Shown piece after piece: positions 29,112 through 40,900 of a stretch of DNA of 64,000 nt. Source of the DNA: Paracoccus aerodenitrificans (lineage in GTDB: Bacteria; Pseudomonadota; Alphaproteobacteria; Rhodobacterales; Rhodobacteraceae); assembly GCF_027913215.1 (NCBI RefSeq), contig NZ_CP115784.1, positions 2,985,501-3,049,500 of the forward strand. Direction: 5' to 3'. A program made the position numbers and the translations under genes. The number at the start of each line of letters is the position of its first letter. Within the stretch, counting starts at the first letter, position 1. The notes under the pieces are model-generated. The model saw only the letters and a program-made list of their open reading frames with translations. It was not told where the DNA came from and searched no databases.

Positions 29112-29821
29112 CAGATCGCTGCCTTCTGTGCCGCAACAAGCTCGGCCACGCCCTGCTCGGCCAGATCGACCAGCCCATTCATCTGATCGCGACTGAAGGT
29201 TGCACCCTCTGCCGACATCTGAATCTCAATTAGGCGCCCGCTTCCGGTCATCACGAAATTCCCGTCAGTCCCGGCCTCGCTGTCCTCGGCATAGTCCAGA
29301 TCAAGCACCGACTGGCCTGCGTAAATACCGCAAGAGACCGCCGCAACGTGGTCGGTCAGGGGATCCATGCTGATCATCCCCGCCTTGAGCAGCTTGTTCA
29401 CCGCAAGACGAAGCGCGACCCATCCGCCGGTGATCGAGGCGCAACGCGTCCCGCCATCGGCCTGAATGACGTCGCAATCGACAACGATCTGACGCTCACC
29501 CAACGCCTGACGATCGACGCCCGCGCGAAGCGATCTTCCGATAAAGCGCTGAATTTCAACAGTTCTTCCGCCCTGCTTTCCCGCCGTAGCTTCCCGGCGT
29601 GTTCGCGTATTCGTCGCCCTTGGCAGCATTCCGTATTCAGCAGTGACCCAGCCAAGCCCCGAGCCGCGCAAAAAAGGTGGAATCTTCTCCTCAATACTGG
29701 CAGTGCAGATGACATGCGTGCCGCCTATCTTGATCAGACAAGAGCCCTCGGCATGTGCCATGACGCCGGTCTCGATTGAAATCGGCCGCATTTCGCTTAA
29801 GTTTCGGCCCGAAGGACGCAT
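29111..29821 (-). CDS. rph: RNase PH
   Basis: 236 residues. It starts [19 protein letters not shown], with [19 protein letters not shown] and [19 protein letters not shown], the phosphorolytic core that trims tRNA 3' ends. C-terminal [11 protein letters not shown] completes the family pattern. It is divergent from hrcA with 62 bp between the starts, which must contain both promoters; I see no CIRCE element there. Confidence 0.96.
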   Translation of the reverse strand: MRPSGRNLSEMRPISIETGVMAHAEGSCLIKIGGTHVICTASIEEKIPPFLRGSGLGWVTAEYGMLPRATNTRTRREATAGKQGGRTVEIQRFIGRSLRAGVDRQALGERQIVVDCDVIQADGGTRCASITGGWVALRLAVNKLLKAGMISMDPLTDHVAAVSCGIYAGQSVLDLDYAEDSEAGTDGNFVMTGSGRLIEIQMSAEGATFSRDQMNGLVDLAEQGVAELVAAQKAAI

Positions 29822-29883
29822 CGGATTTCCTTTCCTGCTTCGGCATCCAGATACAGGCCCGCCAAGGACGGACGCAACCCCAC

Positions 29884-30936
29884 ATGACCACGCGCCCGCT
29901 GCTAGATGAACTGAACGACCGCTCGCGAGAGGTGTTTCGCCGGGTGGTCGAAGCCTATCTTCAGACCGGAGAGCCTGTCGGCTCGCGGACCCTTACCCGC
30001 GACATGACCGAAAAAGTCAGCGCCGCGACGATCCGCAATGTCATGCAGGATCTGGAGTATCTGGGCCTTCTGGACGCACCCCACATCTCGGCGGGGCGGA
30101 GGCCGACCCAGCAGGGCCTCAGGCTGTTCGTGGATGGTCTGATGGAGGTGGATCCGGTCGCCCCGACGGATCGGGCGCGAATTGAGGAAACGATGGGTGA
30201 CAGCGGCGATGTTACGGCGCTGCTGGATCGTGTCGGCGGCGCACTTTCCTCGCTTACGCATGGGGCGAGTCTGGTTCTGACCCCTAAGCACGAAGCGCCG
30301 CTCCGCCATATCGAATTTGTCAGTCTGGCGGCGGATCGTGCCCTGGTGGTTCTGGTCTTCTCGGATGGGCATGTCGAGAACCGCCTGTTCACACCGCCTC
30401 CGGGCCAGACGCCGTCCTCGATGCGTGAGGCTGGGAATTTCCTGAATGCGCTTGCCGAGGGGCGCACGCTCAGCGAGTTGCGCGAGCAGATCGTCCGCGA
30501 AATCTCTCATCGTCGGCAAGAGCTGGATTCTCTGGCCGCCGTCATGATCGAGCAGGGCCTTGCCACATGGGAAAGCGATGACAGCGATGCGCGGCTTATC
30601 GTCAGGGGCCGCGCGAATCTGATCGGTGAGGAAACCGCAGATATCGACCGGATCCGCGAGCTGTTCGATGACCTCGAACGCAAGCGCGACATTGCCCAGT
30701 TTCTCGATCTGACCGAGGGCGGCGACGGTGTGCGCATTTTCATCGGATCCGAGAACAAGCTTTTTTCACTTTCGGGTTCCTCTCTGGTGGTTTCTCCCTA
30801 TATGAACTCCGACCGGAAGATTATTGGCGCGGTAGGGGTGATCGGCCCGACACGGCTGAACTATGGGCGTATCGTGCCGATTGTCGATTACACTGCGCAA
30901 CTGGTCGGGCGTGTTCTGTCCGGCCTGAAAGGATAA
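29884..30936 (+). CDS. hrcA: HrcA, heat-inducible transcription repressor
   Basis: 350 residues from ATG 29884; a longer in-frame start would run into rph. The N-terminal winged helix ([35 protein letters not shown]) and the C-terminal [20 protein letters not shown] are diagnostic. HrcA represses chaperonin genes at CIRCE operators. No CIRCE dyad is visible in its own upstream region, so its targets (such as groESL) lie elsewhere. grpE follows after 5 bp. Confidence 0.96.
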   Translation: MTTRPLLDELNDRSREVFRRVVEAYLQTGEPVGSRTLTRDMTEKVSAATIRNVMQDLEYLGLLDAPHISAGRRPTQQGLRLFVDGLMEVDPVAPTDRARIEETMGDSGDVTALLDRVGGALSSLTHGASLVLTPKHEAPLRHIEFVSLAADRALVVLVFSDGHVENRLFTPPPGQTPSSMREAGNFLNALAEGRTLSELREQIVREISHRRQELDSLAAVMIEQGLATWESDDSDARLIVRGRANLIGEETADIDRIRELFDDLERKRDIAQFLDLTEGGDGVRIFIGSENKLFSLSGSSLVVSPYMNSDRKIIGAVGVIGPTRLNYGRIVPIVDYTAQLVGRVLSGLKG

Positions 30937-30941
30937 GAAGG

Positions 30942-31493
30942 ATGAGCGATCAAAAGCCTGAAGCACAGCCGCCCGAAGAGCTGCCCCTCGATGAGGATTT
31001 CATGGATCCGCTGGCCGATCCCGATGCCGAGCTGCAACGCCTGACGGAAGAGCGGGATGAGATGCGCGACCGCTTCATGCGCGCTCTTGCCGATGCGGAA
31101 AACGCACGCAAGCGGGCCGATAAAGAGCGTCGGGATGCCGAGCAATATGGCGGTACGCGTCTGGCCCGGGATTTGCTGCCCGTCTATGATCACCTGCACC
31201 GCGCCATCGACGCTGTACCAGAGGATCAGCGCAGCACGAATGCCGCATTGCTTGAAGGTGTCGAGCTGACGCTGAGAGAGCTTGGAAATGTCTTCGGCAA
31301 GCACGGGATCACGGTGCTGCGCCCCGAAATCGGCACGAAATTCGATCCTGAGCTTCACGAGGCCATGTTCGAAGCCGCCATTCCGGATACATCCGCAGGC
31401 GACATCATTCAGCTCATGGAGCCTGGCTTCATGCTGCATGACCGCCTGCTGCGCCCGGCCAAGGTCGGCGTCAGCTCGACGCCTGCCAAGTGA
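30942..31493 (+). CDS. grpE: GrpE, DnaK nucleotide exchange factor
   Basis: 183 residues. An acidic disordered N-terminus, then a long coiled coil (about residues 30-75: RLTEERDEMRDRFMRALADA), then the wing domain with FGKHGITVLRP and the end GYMLHDRLLRPAKV-like block (here GFMLHDRLLRPAKVGVS). It exchanges ADP on DnaK. Operon partner of hrcA, as in many bacteria. Confidence 0.95.
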   Translation: MSDQKPEAQPPEELPLDEDFMDPLADPDAELQRLTEERDEMRDRFMRALADAENARKRADKERRDAEQYGGTRLARDLLPVYDHLHRAIDAVPEDQRSTNAALLEGVELTLRELGNVFGKHGITVLRPEIGTKFDPELHEAMFEAAIPDTSAGDIIQLMEPGFMLHDRLLRPAKVGVSSTPAK

Positions 31494-31527
31494 ACCGCGC
31501 TGAATATAACTGAACCGAGAGGACCAT

Positions 31528-32154
31528 ATGCCCCAGATCCGGCTTGACGACGAAGATGACGACCAGCCCGAAGACAACAAGCCGAAAGAGCCTGGCCTCG
31601 GCCTTCCGGACGCCGATAATATCGGCAAGCTGTATTTCAAATCCCGCAACGTGATCGTGGCAGGGGCGATCAACGACAAGCTGGCGCAGCGCACAGTGGC
31701 CCATCTTCTTGCGCTCGCGGAAGAAAGCGACGATCCGATCACCATGCTGATCTCTTCACCGGGCGGCCATGTCGAATCCGGTGACATGATCCATGACATG
31801 ATCAAGTTCATCCGCCCGACCGTGCGCTGCATCGGTTCTGGTTGGGTGGCGTCGGCGGGTGCTCTGATTTTCGTGGGCGCAGCCCGTGAAAACCGCTTCT
31901 GCCTGCCGAATACGCGGTTCCTGCTGCACCAGCCCTCGGGTGGCATTGGCGGCACCTCGTCCGACATGATGATCCAGGCCGAGCAGGTCCGGCTGATGCG
32001 CGAGCGCCTCAACCAGATCTTCGCCGATGCAACCGGACAGACTCTTGAGCGTATCGAGAAGGACACGCAGAGGGATTTCTGGCTGAACACACAGGAGGCG
32101 CTGGATTATGGCCTTCTGGGCAAGGTGATCCGCTCGGTCGATGAGCTGGACTAG
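31528..32154 (+). CDS. ClpP-like serine protease subunit
   Basis: 208 residues. The ClpP fold is clear: ITMLISSPGGHVESGDMIHD, catalytic Ser in GSGWVASAGALI, catalytic His in RFLLHQPSGG and catalytic Asp in EKDTQRDFWL, followed by EALDYGLLGKVI. An acidic Asp/Glu-rich stretch precedes it (residues 6-20). It differs from housekeeping ClpP (usual serine motif G-x-A-A/S-S-M-G) and is not next to clpX, so it is probably the second, divergent ClpP paralogue found in Rhodobacterales. It sits 34 bp after grpE, possibly sharing heat-shock control, and ends at a strong hairpin. Confidence 0.85.
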   Translation: MPQIRLDDEDDDQPEDNKPKEPGLGLPDADNIGKLYFKSRNVIVAGAINDKLAQRTVAHLLALAEESDDPITMLISSPGGHVESGDMIHDMIKFIRPTVRCIGSGWVASAGALIFVGAARENRFCLPNTRFLLHQPSGGIGGTSSDMMIQAEQVRLMRERLNQIFADATGQTLERIEKDTQRDFWLNTQEALDYGLLGKVIRSVDELD

Positions 32155-32178
32155 CAGCCGGAGAGGTTGGGTAAACGA

Positions 32179-32208
32179 AAAGGGGCGGCCTTGCGGGGCC
32201 GCCCCTTT
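32179..32208. terminator. Bidirectional intrinsic terminator
   Basis: A perfect 12-bp stem AAAGGGGCGGCC/GGCCGCCCCTTT with a 6-base loop, located 24 bp after the ClpP-like gene and 71 bp after the convergent metK. T runs exist on both sides in the relevant direction (TTT on plus, TTTTCG on minus), so it can stop both transcripts. Confidence 0.85.
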
Positions 32209-32279
32209 CAATTTCCGGGATCAGCGAAGGCGGAACCGCCGATGGATATTTCTACCAGGATGAAACGAGCCGGGACGGC

Positions 32280-33467
32280 TTAAATTGCCGCCTTCAGCGC
32301 CTCTGCCTTGTCGGTCGCTTCCCATGTATAGCCGGTATGGGTTTTCCCGGCATAGCTGATCTGCTCGGGCTCCTTGCCGAAATGACCATAGGTCGAGGTC
32401 GACCGATAGATCGGATGCAGCAGGTCCAACCCTCCGATGATCGCATAGGGACGCAGGTCGAAAACCTCACGAACTGCGGCGATGATCTTGTCAACCGGGA
32501 CAGTTTCGGTGCTGAAGCAGTTCAGCGAAATCGAGGTCGGCTCGGCGACACCGATGGCATAGCTGACCTGAATTTCGCAACGCTTGGCAAGCCCCGCCGC
32601 AACGATATTCTTCGCGACCCAACGACCTGCATACGCGGCAGAGCGGTCAACCTTGGACGGGTCCTTGCCGGAGAACGCACCGCCGCCATGCCGCGACATC
32701 CCGCCATATGTATCGACGATGATTTTCCGCCCTGTCAGCCCGCAATCCCCGACCGGTCCGCCAATGACGAACTTGCCGGTCGGGTTGATGAAATATTTCG
32801 TATCCGCCGACAGCCATTCCGTGGGAAGGACCGGCTTGATGATTTCCTCGATGACCGCTTCGCGCAGATCCTCAAGCGAAATATCGGGATTATGCTGCGT
32901 GGACAGAACCACCGCATCAACCGCTTCGGGGCGGCCATCGCTGCCATAGCGGAAGGTTACCTGCGATTTCGCATCGGGACGCAGCCAGTCAAGCGTTCCG
33001 TCCCGGCGCACCTGCGACTGCCGCTGAACCAGCCGGTGCGCATAGGTGATCGGGGCGGGCATCAGCACATCCGTTTCGTCGGAGGCATAGCCGAACATCA
33101 GACCCTGATCCCCTGCGCCCTGCTCTTCCAGCGAGGAGCGATCGACGCCCTGATTGATCTCGGGCGACTGCTTCCCGATGATATTGATGACCGAGCAGGT
33201 GGACCCGTCAAAACCGACCTCGGACGAGGTATAGCCGATATCGTTGATGACATCGCGCACGATGGATTCGAGATCGACCCATGCAGAGGTGGTAATCTCA
33301 CCCGAGATAATCGCAACGCCGGTCTTGACCATCGTTTCGCATGCAACGCGAGCGCGTGGATCCTCGGCAATGATGGCATCAAGCACCGCATCGGAAATCT
33401 GGTCGGCAATCTTGTCGGGATGACCCTCGGACACCGACTCCGAGGTAAAAACGTTATATTCGCTCAT
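32280..33467 (-). CDS. metK: S-adenosylmethionine synthase
   Basis: 395 residues. It begins [20 protein letters not shown] with the ATP-binding motif; [12 protein letters not shown] and [19 protein letters not shown] are the two PROSITE-type signatures. It makes SAM from methionine and ATP. It lies 4 bp downstream of ahcY, so making SAM and clearing its product SAH are co-expressed. Confidence 0.97.
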   Translation of the reverse strand: MSEYNVFTSESVSEGHPDKIADQISDAVLDAIIAEDPRARVACETMVKTGVAIISGEITTSAWVDLESIVRDVINDIGYTSSEVGFDGSTCSVINIIGKQSPEINQGVDRSSLEEQGAGDQGLMFGYASDETDVLMPAPITYAHRLVQRQSQVRRDGTLDWLRPDAKSQVTFRYGSDGRPEAVDAVVLSTQHNPDISLEDLREAVIEEIIKPVLPTEWLSADTKYFINPTGKFVIGGPVGDCGLTGRKIIVDTYGGMSRHGGGAFSGKDPSKVDRSAAYAGRWVAKNIVAAGLAKRCEIQVSYAIGVAEPTSISLNCFSTETVPVDKIIAAVREVFDLRPYAIIGGLDLLHPIYRSTSTYGHFGKEPEQISYAGKTHTGYTWEATDKAEALKAAI

Positions 33468-33471
33468 TTTC

Positions 33472-34863
33472 TCAGTACCGGTAATGATCTGATTTGAAAG
33501 GCCCGTCGGTTGTGACGCCGATGTAATCCGCCTGCTCAGCCGTCAGCCTGGTCAGCTTTGCTCCGACCTTGTCCAGATGCAGCATGGCAACTTTCTCATC
33601 CAGATGTTTCGGAAGGATATAGACGCCCGGCGCGTATTCATCGCCTTTGGTAAAGAGTTCGATCTGCGCCAGAACCTGATTGGTAAAACTGGCGGACATC
33701 ACGAAAGAGGGATGGCCGGTCGCGTTGCCCAAATTCAGCAGGCGGCCCTGGCTGAGCAGGATGATCCGGTTGCCGGAGGGCATCTCGATCATGTCCACCT
33801 GGTCCTTGATATTGGTCCATTTGTGGTTCTTCAGCGCTGCGACCTGAATTTCATTGTCGAAATGGCCGATATTGCCGACAATCGCCATGTCCTTCATGTC
33901 GCGCATATGTTCCAGACGGATGACGTCCTTATTGCCCGTGGTCGTCACGAAGATGTCGGCGGTGCTGACCACCTCTTCCAGCGTTACCACCTCAAACCCG
34001 TCCATTGCGGCCTGCAGGGCGCATATCGGGTCAACCTCGGTTACCTTGACCCGCGCTCCGGCACCGGCGAGCGAGGCGGCGGAACCTTTGCCGACATCGC
34101 CATAACCGCAGACAACGGCGACCTTGCCGGCCATCATCACGTCGGTGGCGCGGCGGATACCGTCGACCAGCGACTCCTTGCAGCCGTATTTATTGTCGAA
34201 TTTCGACTTGGTGACGCTGTCATTGACGTTGATCGCCGGGAAGGGCAGCAGACCTTTTTTGTGCAGATCGTACAGACGGTGTACACCGGTCGTCGTCTCC
34301 TCGGACACGCCGCCAATGGCATCCCGCTGCCGGGTGAACCAGCCGGGGCTTTCTTCAAGCCGCTTGCGGATCTGGGCAAAAAGCGCCTCTTCCTCTTCGC
34401 TGGTGGGAGAGGCGATCAGATCTTTTTCGCCGGCCTCTACGCGAGCGCCCAGAAGAATATACAGCGTTGCGTCGCCGCCATCGTCCAGAATCATATTGGC
34501 GGTGCCGTCGGCAAAGCGGAAGATCTGGTCAGTGTAGGACCAGTATTCTTCCAGCGTCTCGCCCTTGATCGCGAAGACCGGAACGCCGGATGCCGCGATG
34601 GCTGCTGCGGCGTGATCCTGCGTCGAGTAGATGTTGCACGAGGCCCAGCGGACATCCGCCCCCAATGCGACCAGGGTTTCGATCAGCACCGCAGTCTGCA
34701 CGGTCATATGCAGACTGCCTGCGATGCGCGCACCTTTAAGCGGCTTGGAGTCACCATATTCTTTACGCAGCGCCATAAGGCCCGGCATTTCGGTTTCCGC
34801 GATATCGAGCTCTTTCCGGCCGAAATCCGCCAGAGAGAGATCCTTGATGATATAGTCGTTCAT
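33472..34863 (-). CDS. ahcY: S-adenosylhomocysteine hydrolase
   Basis: 463 residues from ATG 34863 (the longer frame adds 12 unrelated residues). [20 protein letters not shown] at the N-terminus, [15 protein letters not shown] and the NAD-binding [15 protein letters not shown], ending in KSDHYRY, where Lys and Tyr close over NAD. It splits SAH to adenosine and homocysteine. I looked for an SAH or SAM/SAH riboswitch in the 120 bp upstream and found no convincing match. Confidence 0.97.
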   Translation of the reverse strand: MNDYIIKDLSLADFGRKELDIAETEMPGLMALRKEYGDSKPLKGARIAGSLHMTVQTAVLIETLVALGADVRWASCNIYSTQDHAAAAIAASGVPVFAIKGETLEEYWSYTDQIFRFADGTANMILDDGGDATLYILLGARVEAGEKDLIASPTSEEEEALFAQIRKRLEESPGWFTRQRDAIGGVSEETTTGVHRLYDLHKKGLLPFPAINVNDSVTKSKFDNKYGCKESLVDGIRRATDVMMAGKVAVVCGYGDVGKGSAASLAGAGARVKVTEVDPICALQAAMDGFEVVTLEEVVSTADIFVTTTGNKDVIRLEHMRDMKDMAIVGNIGHFDNEIQVAALKNHKWTNIKDQVDMIEMPSGNRIILLSQGRLLNLGNATGHPSFVMSASFTNQVLAQIELFTKGDEYAPGVYILPKHLDEKVAMLHLDKVGAKLTRLTAEQADYIGVTTDGPFKSDHYRY

Positions 34864-34985
34864 TAAGAGGCCCCTGAGATGCTGAAAAGGCGATAGCACC
34901 GAGGTTGTAAAAATACAATGAAGCTGGGGCGCTTGCGCGACACCGGAGGCTGGCGTATCGCATGCTCATTAAAAGGAGGATGAGC

Positions 34986-35912
34986 ATGGCGATACTTCTG
35001 GCGGATGTTGGCGGGACGAATGCGCGTCTGGCTTTGGCTCGGAACGGTGTTATCGACGGCAGCAGTATCACCAGATATCGCGGTGACGATTATTCCAGCT
35101 TCGATGCTGTTGTGCAGACATTTCTAGCCGAACAGGAAAATCCGCGCCTCAGCGCCGTTTGCGTGGCGGTCGCCGGGCCGGTATCCGGCGGGGTGGCCAG
35201 TCTGACCAATCGGGACTGGGATTTTTCGGAAAACCGCCTTGCGCGGCTGACCGATGCGGATCATGTCCGGCTGATCAACGATCTTATGGCGCTTGGTTAT
35301 GCGACGCCCCGGCTTGGCGCCGAAGGTGTTTCGCTTCTTCGCGCCGCGCCAGCCAGCCGGTCGCGGAACGGTCAGTCCCTTGTGGTCGGAGCGGGCACCG
35401 GTTTCAATGTCTGCGGCGTTCAGACCCTGCCCGGTGGTGGCATCAGTTGTCAGGAGGCAGAGGAGGGTCATACCAGCCTTCCCGCAAATATCGCCGGTCG
35501 GCTCAGCGACCGGGTCGGTATCAAGGCCATGCTGGATTTCTTTTCTACCGAAGAGACATTCGCCGGACGCGGGCTTGCCCGGCTGCACACGGCGCTTCAT
35601 GGCAAGGAGGTGCGGAATTCCGAAGAAATTTCAACCGCCGCCATGCAGGGAGATGCAGAGGCCGAGGAAACCTATGCTCTTTTTACCGAACTGTTCGGTC
35701 TTTTGCTGCGTGAGCTCTCGCTGCGGTTCATGCCTCTGGACGGTATTTTTCTGGCCGGTTCGGTTGCCCGCAGCTTTGCGCATCGGACGCAGCAACTGGA
35801 AGCGGCGTTTCTGGCCGAACCCTATATGCGGCATATCCCGGACAACACGCCTCTGTTGCTGATCCGCGACGATATGGCGGCATTACATGGCTGTCTTGCG
35901 GCGATTGCCTGA
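34986..35912 (+). CDS. glk: Glucokinase
   Basis: 308 residues. ILLADVGGTNARLAL at the N-terminus binds ATP; VAGPVSGGVASLTNRDW, LINDLMALGYA, VVGAGTGFNVC and LPGGGISCQEAEEGHTSLPA follow, as in bacterial Glk of the ROK-distant class. The start at 34986 is chosen because AGGAGG (34974-34979) is 6 bp before it; the ATG at 34980 would abut the ribosome site. Divergent from ahcY. Confidence 0.93.
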   Translation: MAILLADVGGTNARLALARNGVIDGSSITRYRGDDYSSFDAVVQTFLAEQENPRLSAVCVAVAGPVSGGVASLTNRDWDFSENRLARLTDADHVRLINDLMALGYATPRLGAEGVSLLRAAPASRSRNGQSLVVGAGTGFNVCGVQTLPGGGISCQEAEEGHTSLPANIAGRLSDRVGIKAMLDFFSTEETFAGRGLARLHTALHGKEVRNSEEISTAAMQGDAEAEETYALFTELFGLLLRELSLRFMPLDGIFLAGSVARSFAHRTQQLEAAFLAEPYMRHIPDNTPLLLIRDDMAALHGCLAAIA

Positions 35913-35998
35913 TTTTTGCTTGTCCGCGGCAAGGATTTCTGGATTTTCTTTCCAGAAACTGCGAAAAAAACAGTATAACGAAGCAAGGGCAGGCATGC

Positions 35999-37912
35999 AT
36001 GCAGCGGACCTTACCGGCAGCCGTCATGACCGTGATGGCCGCAAGTATCATTGCGGCTGAGGCGCCAGCACAATCGGCGTCGTCATCGAACCCTTTTGCT
36101 GGCATTTCGCGGCTTTTCGACCGGGGCGAACAGCCGGTTACGGATGAAGACGGACAGGTTCTGGGGCCGCCGGTCAAGCTGGATGTGCTGATCGTTGACG
36201 GTGATGAGGATCTGGAACGTCCGATCCGGAATGCGTCTCTGGTCGCAAGCGCACTGGCTGAGGATCGTTCAACCGGGCAGGATATTCTTGCTGCGGCACG
36301 GGGCGATTATGCCCGTGTTCTGGGTGTGCTGTTCGATGAAGGCTATTTCTCGGCCATTATCAATATCACGCTGGACGGCGTCGAAGCCGCCGAAATCGCG
36401 CCTCTGGACGGGCCGGAATATGTCGGCAATGTCGTGGTTGCGGTCGATCCGGGGCCGCGCTTCAAATTCGGGCAGGCCGATCTGGGGCCGCTGGCACCCG
36501 GCACAAATGCGATAGAAAGCTATGCGGTCGGTAAAACGGCAGGCACCGGGATCATCAAGCGGGCCACCTCGAACGCGATCAGCAACTGGCGGGATGCCAG
36601 CCATGCCAAGGCCCGCGTTGCCGGTCAAGAAATCATCGCCGATCACAACGTCGCCCGGATTGAATCGCGCGTGGATCTGAATCCCGGCCCTGCGGTGACG
36701 TTTGGCCGACTTCATGCGACCGGGAATGAGCGGCTCAATACGCGTCGGATGCTGAAAATCGCGGGCTATCCCGAGGGTGAGGCCTTCGATCCCGAGAAGC
36801 TGGAAACCGTCCGCAAGCGCCTGCGCCGCTCGGGCGTGTTTTCGGCGATTACTCTGGTCGAGGCGGAAACGCTCAACCCGGATAATTCGATGGATGTCGC
36901 GCTGACCGTCGTCGAGCAGAAGCTTCGCCGTGTCGGCGCTGCATTCGAGCTGTCCAATGTCGATGGGGCAATGTTCTCTGCCTATTGGCTGCACCGTAAC
37001 CTGCTGGGCGGAGGAGAAAGGTTCAGGATCGAGGGCGAGGTCAGCGATATCAAGGCGGATTCCGACGCGCGTGACTATGATATGGATATCCGGCTGGAGC
37101 GGCCCGCGACGCTGTCACCGGATACGACCGGATATATCGATCTTTCATTCTCTGAAGAAAACGAGCCGGAATATTACAAGAAAAGCGCGGAATTCGGCCT
37201 CGGTTTCAGCTATATCCGTAGTGAGCGTCTGACGGCGCATACGGAAATTCAGTACACATATTCCCGTGTGAATTACGGATCGGGATATTACGATTACTCG
37301 ACCATTTCCCTGCCGACCGGCTTCACCTGGGACCGCCGCGACGACATGAACAACGCGAAGCGCGGCTTCTGGCTTGAGGGCGAGGTGACGCCTTTCGTCG
37401 GCTTGAAGGATACAGGCTCGGGTGTCCAGCTTGAGGGTGAGGGCCGGATCTATCACAGCATGCTGACGGATGACCGGCTGACCTTTGCCGCGCGGGGGCG
37501 GGCGGGAACGGTGCTTGGTCCCGATATTCTGGAAATTCCGCCGGATTATCTGTTCTTTTCGGGAGGCGGCGGCAGTGTGCGTGGTCAGCCCTATGAATCT
37601 CTCGGCTTCGACGTGCCGCTGGAGGGCACGGATGAAGACGCCTATGTCGGCGGGCAGAGCCTCGTGAATATCAGCCTTGAGGCGCGTTATCAGGTCCGCA
37701 ACAATATCGGCGCGGTCGTTTTTGTCGATGCAGGCAAGATCTGGGACGATGGCGCGTTTCAGGGTGACACCAAATGGCATGGCGGTGCCGGGGTCGGGAT
37801 GCGCTATAATACCCCGATCGGGCCGATCCGCTTCGATGTGGCGACGCCGATCGAGGGCAAGGAAGATGACAGCAAGGTCCAGCTTTATCTGGGTCTGGGG
37901 CAGGCATTCTGA
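35999..37912 (+). CDS. tamA: TamA, outer-membrane Omp85 component of the translocation and assembly module
   Basis: 637 residues. A signal peptide ends near AEAPAQSA (about residue 25). POTRA-like repeats occupy about residues 60-270, including FGRLHATGNERLNTRRMLKI, then the Omp85 barrel, closing with GAVVFVDAGKIWDDG, GAGVGMRYNTPIGPIRFDVA and a terminal aromatic (GQAF). TamA assists insertion of outer-membrane proteins with TamB. Its TGA overlaps the tamB ATG. Confidence 0.93.
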   Translation: MQRTLPAAVMTVMAASIIAAEAPAQSASSSNPFAGISRLFDRGEQPVTDEDGQVLGPPVKLDVLIVDGDEDLERPIRNASLVASALAEDRSTGQDILAAARGDYARVLGVLFDEGYFSAIINITLDGVEAAEIAPLDGPEYVGNVVVAVDPGPRFKFGQADLGPLAPGTNAIESYAVGKTAGTGIIKRATSNAISNWRDASHAKARVAGQEIIADHNVARIESRVDLNPGPAVTFGRLHATGNERLNTRRMLKIAGYPEGEAFDPEKLETVRKRLRRSGVFSAITLVEAETLNPDNSMDVALTVVEQKLRRVGAAFELSNVDGAMFSAYWLHRNLLGGGERFRIEGEVSDIKADSDARDYDMDIRLERPATLSPDTTGYIDLSFSEENEPEYYKKSAEFGLGFSYIRSERLTAHTEIQYTYSRVNYGSGYYDYSTISLPTGFTWDRRDDMNNAKRGFWLEGEVTPFVGLKDTGSGVQLEGEGRIYHSMLTDDRLTFAARGRAGTVLGPDILEIPPDYLFFSGGGGSVRGQPYESLGFDVPLEGTDEDAYVGGQSLVNISLEARYQVRNNIGAVVFVDAGKIWDDGAFQGDTKWHGGAGVGMRYNTPIGPIRFDVATPIEGKEDDSKVQLYLGLGQAF

Positions 37913-40900
37913 TGTTACGGCAAGCGGCATTCCTTCTGGTTTTCATCCTGCTGCTGCCATTCGCGGCGCTCGCACAGAATGAGACTGACGAAGATGCAAG
38001 TATCGCCGAGATCTCGGCGGATTCCTCCGATGACAAGGGCTTTCTGACCCGCATGCTGCAAAGCCGTCTTTCGGGCACGGGCCGGACGGTGGTGATTGAC
38101 GGGTTTCGTGGTGCGCTTTCCTCGCGGGCCACATTCGACCGGATCGAGATCTCGGACGCAGAAGGCCCCTGGCTGACGCTGCATGACGGCGCGATCCAGT
38201 GGAACCGCGCGGCGCTGCTGCGCGGGCGGGTTCAGGTGGGTGAGCTGACTGCGGAAAGAATAGAGATCCCGCGCCCCCCCGCCAGCGGCGAGAAGGAAGA
38301 GCGCGTCCGGGCCGAGGCGCAAAGTTTTAACCTTCCCGAACTGCCCGTGGGCATTCATATCGAACAGATCGACGCGAACAGCGTGATGCTGGGTTCCGCG
38401 CTGATCGGGGAAGATGCGGAAATCACCATCAGTGGCTCGATGTCTCTGGCCGGGGGGGAGGGCGCTGCGGATGTCGTCATCAGCCGCATAGACGGCAAGA
38501 AGGGCGATTTCACCTTTAACGGCAGTTTCGACAATGACACGCGCGAACTGAATATCGACCTTTTGCTTGATGAGGATGCGAACGGCATCTTCTCGCGCAT
38601 TGCCGGGTTGCAAGGCCAGCCTGCAGTGAATGCCGAGATTCAGGGAAGCGGTCCGCTCAGCGCGTTTTCCTCGAATGTGCGGCTTGCGACGGATGGGGTC
38701 GAACGTGTCACCGGGCAGATGTCCTTCGATGCCGCCGAAGGGCCGGATGGCGCTTCGGGCAACAGCTTCACTCTGGAAGTGAACGGCGATATCGCCTCGC
38801 TGCTTCCCCCCCGCAACCGTGATTTCTTTGGAAGCAATACACAGATTTCCGCGCAGGGCTGGCGTGCGGATACCGGGCGGTTCGAGGTCGAGTCGCTCAG
38901 CTTCGATACGGATGCGCTGAAGATCAACGGGCGGCTGGCGACGAATGATCAGAACGCGCCCCGGATGCTGGATCTGGTCGTGGATTTCGGACAAGAGGCA
39001 GGCGCTCAGTCCCTGCCCGTCACCCTGCCGTTTACCGACCCTCCGGTCACCGTTCTGTCGGGCAAGCTGGCGATTGGCTATGATGCCAGCACAGGCTCGG
39101 AATGGTCGCTGGACGGTTGGGTGACCGAACTGGACAGCAACCAGACGCGGTTTGCACGGCTGGATCTGGACGGGGGCGGGCAGGTCGCCCTGTCGGAAGA
39201 TCAATCTCTGGATCAGATCACCGGGAATATCGGCTTCGATGCGAACGGTATCAGCCTGGTGAATGAGGATTTTCAGACCGCGGTCGGGGAAGAAATTCAG
39301 GGTGCCACAAGCTTTGACTTCGTGCCGGGGCAGGTGATCGAGTTCACCGAAATGCAGGTGACCGGAAAGGATTACTCGCTGAACGGCTCCGTGACCTTTG
39401 ACGGGCTTGGCAGCGGCATTGTGATCTCTGCGCCCAGTATCGTCGCGGCGCATGACGATCTGTCGAACCTGTCCGCGCTTGCGGGCCGTAGCCTGTCCGG
39501 CCGTGCCGAGGCGAATCTGACGGGGTATTATCAGGTTCTGACATCCGCCTTCGATCTTCAGGGCAATATCACCGGCACCGATATTACGGTCGAAAACCAG
39601 TATCTCGACAGGCTGCTTGCAGGCGATTCCACCATCGATATTTCCGCCGGGCGGACCGAGGAAGGCACCCAGTTGCGTGAGCTTGCGATCAATGCTCAGC
39701 AGATCAGCCTGACCGCAGACGGGACCATAACCGCCGACCGCATGGATCTGTCGGCAGATTTCAACATGCCGACTCTGGCCGATCTGGACGCCGGTCTTGA
39801 AGGTGCGCTGAATGCGCATGCCGAGTTGTCAGGCCCCATCGGATCGCGGGCGGTGTCGCTGACCGGACAGGCAACCGGGTTGAAAACCGGGATTGCGGCG
39901 CTTGACGGTGCGTTCGCCGGTGAAACCGATCTGACCGCCGCCATAGATGAGACATCCGAGGGCGCGTTCCGGCTGACCGATCTGACGCTCGATAACAACC
40001 AGTTGACGCTGGACGGTGAGGGCACGATCAGCGGCAGTGATCTGGATGCCGATTTTCAGTTCAATTTCAGCGATCTGGGTGCGTTGGGCGAGCAGTTTGC
40101 AGGGATGCTGAACGCGAACGCCCAAATCCGCTCGGAGGGCGGGGCACGGATTGTGACGCTGACCGGAACCGGGACCGATATCGCGGCGGGGCAGGCAAAT
40201 CTCGACGCGGCGCTGAGCGGTCAGACCCGTATCACCGCGCGGGCCGAACAGCGCGACGGCGTGATCTCGGTTTCCGATGTTCAGATACAGAACGATCAGT
40301 TGAGCGCAACGGCCTCGGGCCAGATTGCCGGGGCCGACACGCAGGCGCAGGCGCGGATCGAAATCCCTGCGCTTGCCGCGCTTGGCCGTGGATGGCAGGG
40401 TTCGCTGAATGCGGATGCGACGCTGACGCAGGGAGAGGATGGCACCCGCAATATCCGTGTGGACGGCGTCGGTCAGGATATTGCTTTGGGTCAGCAGAAT
40501 GTCGATGACGCGCTTGATGGCCAGACGGATATCACCTTGCTGGCGCAGCAAACTCCTGACGGTATGTTGCGGCTGGAATCGCTGGATGTGGTGAATGGGC
40601 AGCTTACGGCGAATGCCTCGGGGCAGATACAGGACGGGGCGATTGACGGTCAGGCTACGGCGCAGATCGCGAATCTCTCGGCGCTTGGTCAAGGCTGGTC
40701 GGGTTCGCTGAATGCCGATGCGCAGATCAGCACCGACGATGCCGGAACGCGGCGGATCGTCGTCGATGGTTCGGGTGAGAATATCAGGCTGGGTCAGGCG
40801 CAGGCCGATGCGGCTCTGACCGGGACGACGACGATAGATATCGTGGCCGAACAGGCCGCCGACGGTGCTTTGCGGATCGAGCGGGCGAATGTCACCAATG

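Noticed and set aside
29822..29883. CIRCE operator before hrcA
   Set aside because: No TTAGCACTC/GAGTGCTAA dyad is present in the 62-bp gap.
32337..34866. Antisense frames of 386 and 429 codons opposite metK and ahcY
   Set aside because: Shadows of two well-supported enzymes on the other strand; no ribosome site or family similarity.
34864..34985. SAM/SAH or SAH riboswitch upstream of ahcY-metK
   Set aside because: Such elements are known before these genes in Rhodobacterales, but the consensus core could not be found in either the leader or the 4-bp ahcY-metK gap.
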